From contig USFH01000113.1 in the NCBI GenBank assembly GCA_900553925.1, positions 1 to 7,096 of the forward strand: 7,096 nt of DNA, read 5' to 3'. Below are positions 5,586 to 7,096 of the stretch, piece by piece. The stretch's first letter is position 1. Each line of letters begins with the position of its first letter. This DNA is from an uncultured Clostridium sp. (GTDB lineage: Bacteria > Bacillota > Clostridia > Lachnospirales > Lachnospiraceae). The notes below the pieces were generated by a model that was not told where the DNA came from, ran no database searches, and worked only from the letters and a program-made list of their open reading frames with translations. The position numbers and the translations under genes are program-made.

Positions 5586-7096
5586 ATGATACTGCTAGAC
5601 CAGAATAACCAATTATATAACAATGACCTGCGGGCGATGATCATGGCGTTTTATCCGGGGGTGAAGATCGTCGAGGACGCAAGTTTATCTGATGATTTTG
5701 ACCTGCGGCTCCTGATCCGGTATGAGGAAGCATCTACCATCCTGACGGTGTGCAAGCACGGACACGCGTGCGACAAGCCGGATGATCTGCAGGAAGTGCC
5801 GGAGCTTCCGGCGTATAAGGATCAGCTGTTGATATCGACCTGTGGACTGCGGGCGAAGATCCTTGTTGATTACCGGGATAAGGCAAAGTTTCGGAATGTG
5901 CTGAAGATGGCGTCCTACCGGCTGCTCGGACAGTTTGCGGACCGGAGACTTCCGTGGGGCGACCTGACCGGGGTACGTCCGACAAAAATCGCGATGACAA
6001 AGCTTGTGGAGTATATGGATGCGGGTGCACAGGAGCTTCCGGGTGATTCGGACGAAACAGACGAAACTGGAGTGAACGGACATGGATTCGTGGAAAATGT
6101 CAATCTGGCACTTGCAAAACAGCAGGAAATACACGGAAGAATCGTACAATATTACCGTGATATCTATGATACAAGCGCACAGAAAGCTGAGCTTGCAACG
6201 ACGGTGGCAGAAAACGAGCATCGTCTGGTGAAAGGAATTGATCTCGACAACGACTATTGTCTGTATGTCGGGATTCCGTTTTGTCCAAGCCGTTGTCTGT
6301 ATTGCTCGTTCACTTCGTATCCGATTGGAATCTATGCGGAGAAAGCAAAGACGTATATTGACACGCTGTGTAAGGAGTTAGCCTATGTGGCAGAACAATA
6401 TAAGCATAAACGGTTGGTGGCAATCTACATTGGCGGCGGAACGCCGACGTCGATCTCACATGAGCTGCTTGCAGTGCTATTGAAGCAGATTCAGACCGTA
6501 TTCCGGTTACAGGAACCGGAGGTTGCGGATGGGCTTGTGGAGTTTACCGTGGAGGCAGGACGCCCGGACAGTATCACACCGGAGAAGCTTGCGGTGATGA
6601 AGGAGTATGGCGTGACGCGGATCAGCATCAATCCGCAGACGATGAACGACGAGACACTGCGGACGATCGGGCGTGCACACAATGCGGCTCAGGTGAAGGA
6701 AGCGTTTGCGATGGCACGACAGGCAGGCTTTGATAATATCAACATGGATCTGATTGCGGGACTTCCGGGAGAAGACTTAGACAGTATGCGGCATACGCTT
6801 GCGGAAGTGCGGGCGCTGGCTCCGGAGAGCCTGACGGTACATTCGCTGGCAATCAAGCGTGCGGCGAACCTGAACCAGCAGATGGACGATTACAAATCCG
6901 CAATCCATCACGATATGGATGCGATGCATACCGCGGCACAGGAGACGGCACAGACACTTGGCATGGAGCCATATTATCTGTACCGGCAGAAGAATATCGG
7001 TGGTAATCTGGAGAATGTCGGATATGCGAAGCCGGGCTGCGAATGCTTATATAATATTTTGATTATGGAAGAGATGACAGATATTATTGCGGCGGG
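5586..7096 (+). CDS. hemZ: Coproporphyrinogen dehydrogenase-family radical SAM protein HemZ (3'-truncated)
   Basis: The frame opens with ATG at 5586, one base after the MBL stop, and runs 503 codons to the window end without a stop, so the C-terminus is missing. HemZ belongs to the HemN/HemW radical SAM family, linked to oxygen-independent conversion of coproporphyrinogen III to protoporphyrinogen IX. Seen: an N-terminal extension of about 220 residues typical of HemZ, with LTGVRPTKIAM at 127-137; the 4Fe-4S/SAM motif C233-x3-C237-x2-C240 in GIPFCPSRCLYCSF; GGGTPTS (283-289); ISINPQT (346-352); NMDLIAGLPGE (386-396); and a HemZ-like C-terminal run YLYRQKNIGGNLENVGY (464-480). An acidic, Gly-rich stretch near 148-167 looks like a lineage-specific linker. 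No good ribosome binding site lies close by (AAGAAGG at 5561-5567 is 18 bases off), so translational coupling to the MBL gene is likely. True substrate is uncertain, since many Lachnospiraceae lack a full heme pathway. Confidence 0.94.
   Translation, partial: MILLDQNNQLYNNDLRAMIMAFYPGVKIVEDASLSDDFDLRLLIRYEEASTILTVCKHGHACDKPDDLQEVPELPAYKDQLLISTCGLRAKILVDYRDKAKFRNVLKMASYRLLGQFADRRLPWGDLTGVRPTKIAMTKLVEYMDAGAQELPGDSDETDETGVNGHGFVENVNLALAKQQEIHGRIVQYYRDIYDTSAQKAELATTVAENEHRLVKGIDLDNDYCLYVGIPFCPSRCLYCSFTSYPIGIYAEKAKTYIDTLCKELAYVAEQYKHKRLVAIYIGGGTPTSISHELLAVLLKQIQTVFRLQEPEVADGLVEFTVEAGRPDSITPEKLAVMKEYGVTRISINPQTMNDETLRTIGRAHNAAQVKEAFAMARQAGFDNINMDLIAGLPGEDLDSMRHTLAEVRALAPESLTVHSLAIKRAANLNQQMDDYKSAIHHDMDAMHTAAQETAQTLGMEPYYLYRQKNIGGNLENVGYAKPGCECLYNILIMEEMTDIIAA

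Noticed and set aside
5685..6221. 178-codon open frame on the - strand opposite hemZ
   Set aside because: Lies opposite the N-terminal part of hemZ, whose + strand frame is clearly conserved; no domain in the antisense translation.

Overview
The window is a stretch of housekeeping chromosome, all genes on the + strand, in the order recJ (5' end missing), apt, relA/spoT-type RSH gene, a 512-bp gap, a metallo-beta-lactamase-fold hydrolase gene, and hemZ (3' end missing). Gene order, strong AGGAGG-type ribosome binding sites, moderate GC with many GAT/GAG/AAG codons, and the Firmicutes-type RSH and HemZ sequences point to a clostridial Firmicute, most likely a member of the Lachnospiraceae. The genus cannot be fixed from the sequence alone.

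Layout: 1-1535 is the rest of RecJ, a single-strand DNA exonuclease, with DHH, DHHA1 and OB domains; its N-terminal motif I lies upstream of the window. After 32 bp comes apt (1568-2092), adenine phosphoribosyltransferase. After about 70 bp comes a full-length bifunctional (p)ppGpp synthetase/hydrolase (2163-4439). This trio is tightly packed and probably co-transcribed. Positions 4440-4951 hold no convincing gene. They are packed with inverted repeats: a small hairpin pair right at the RSH stop, a 152-bp imperfect palindrome (4492-4643), a 20-bp hairpin (4644-4663) and a 251-bp long inverted repeat with its own internal hairpins (4667-4917). The second block starts with a 210-aa glyoxalase II-like metallohydrolase (4952-5584). 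One base after its stop begins hemZ (5586 to the window end), a radical SAM protein of the coproporphyrinogen dehydrogenase family; its frame is open to the last base.

Functionally, apt (adenine salvage to AMP) and the RSH enzyme (turnover of pppGpp/ppGpp from GTP/GDP and ATP) both concern purine nucleotides, and their linkage with recJ is common in Firmicutes. The MBL-hemZ pair is also a recurring clostridial neighbourhood, often followed by hisS-aspS. In many relatives dtd (D-aminoacyl-tRNA deacylase) sits after the RSH gene; here its place is taken by the palindromic gap.

The protein-coding part looks ordinary. The part worth a second look is the run of palindromes in 4440-4917, which could be a non-autonomous mobile element (MITE-like), a composite of two such elements, or a large structured RNA.
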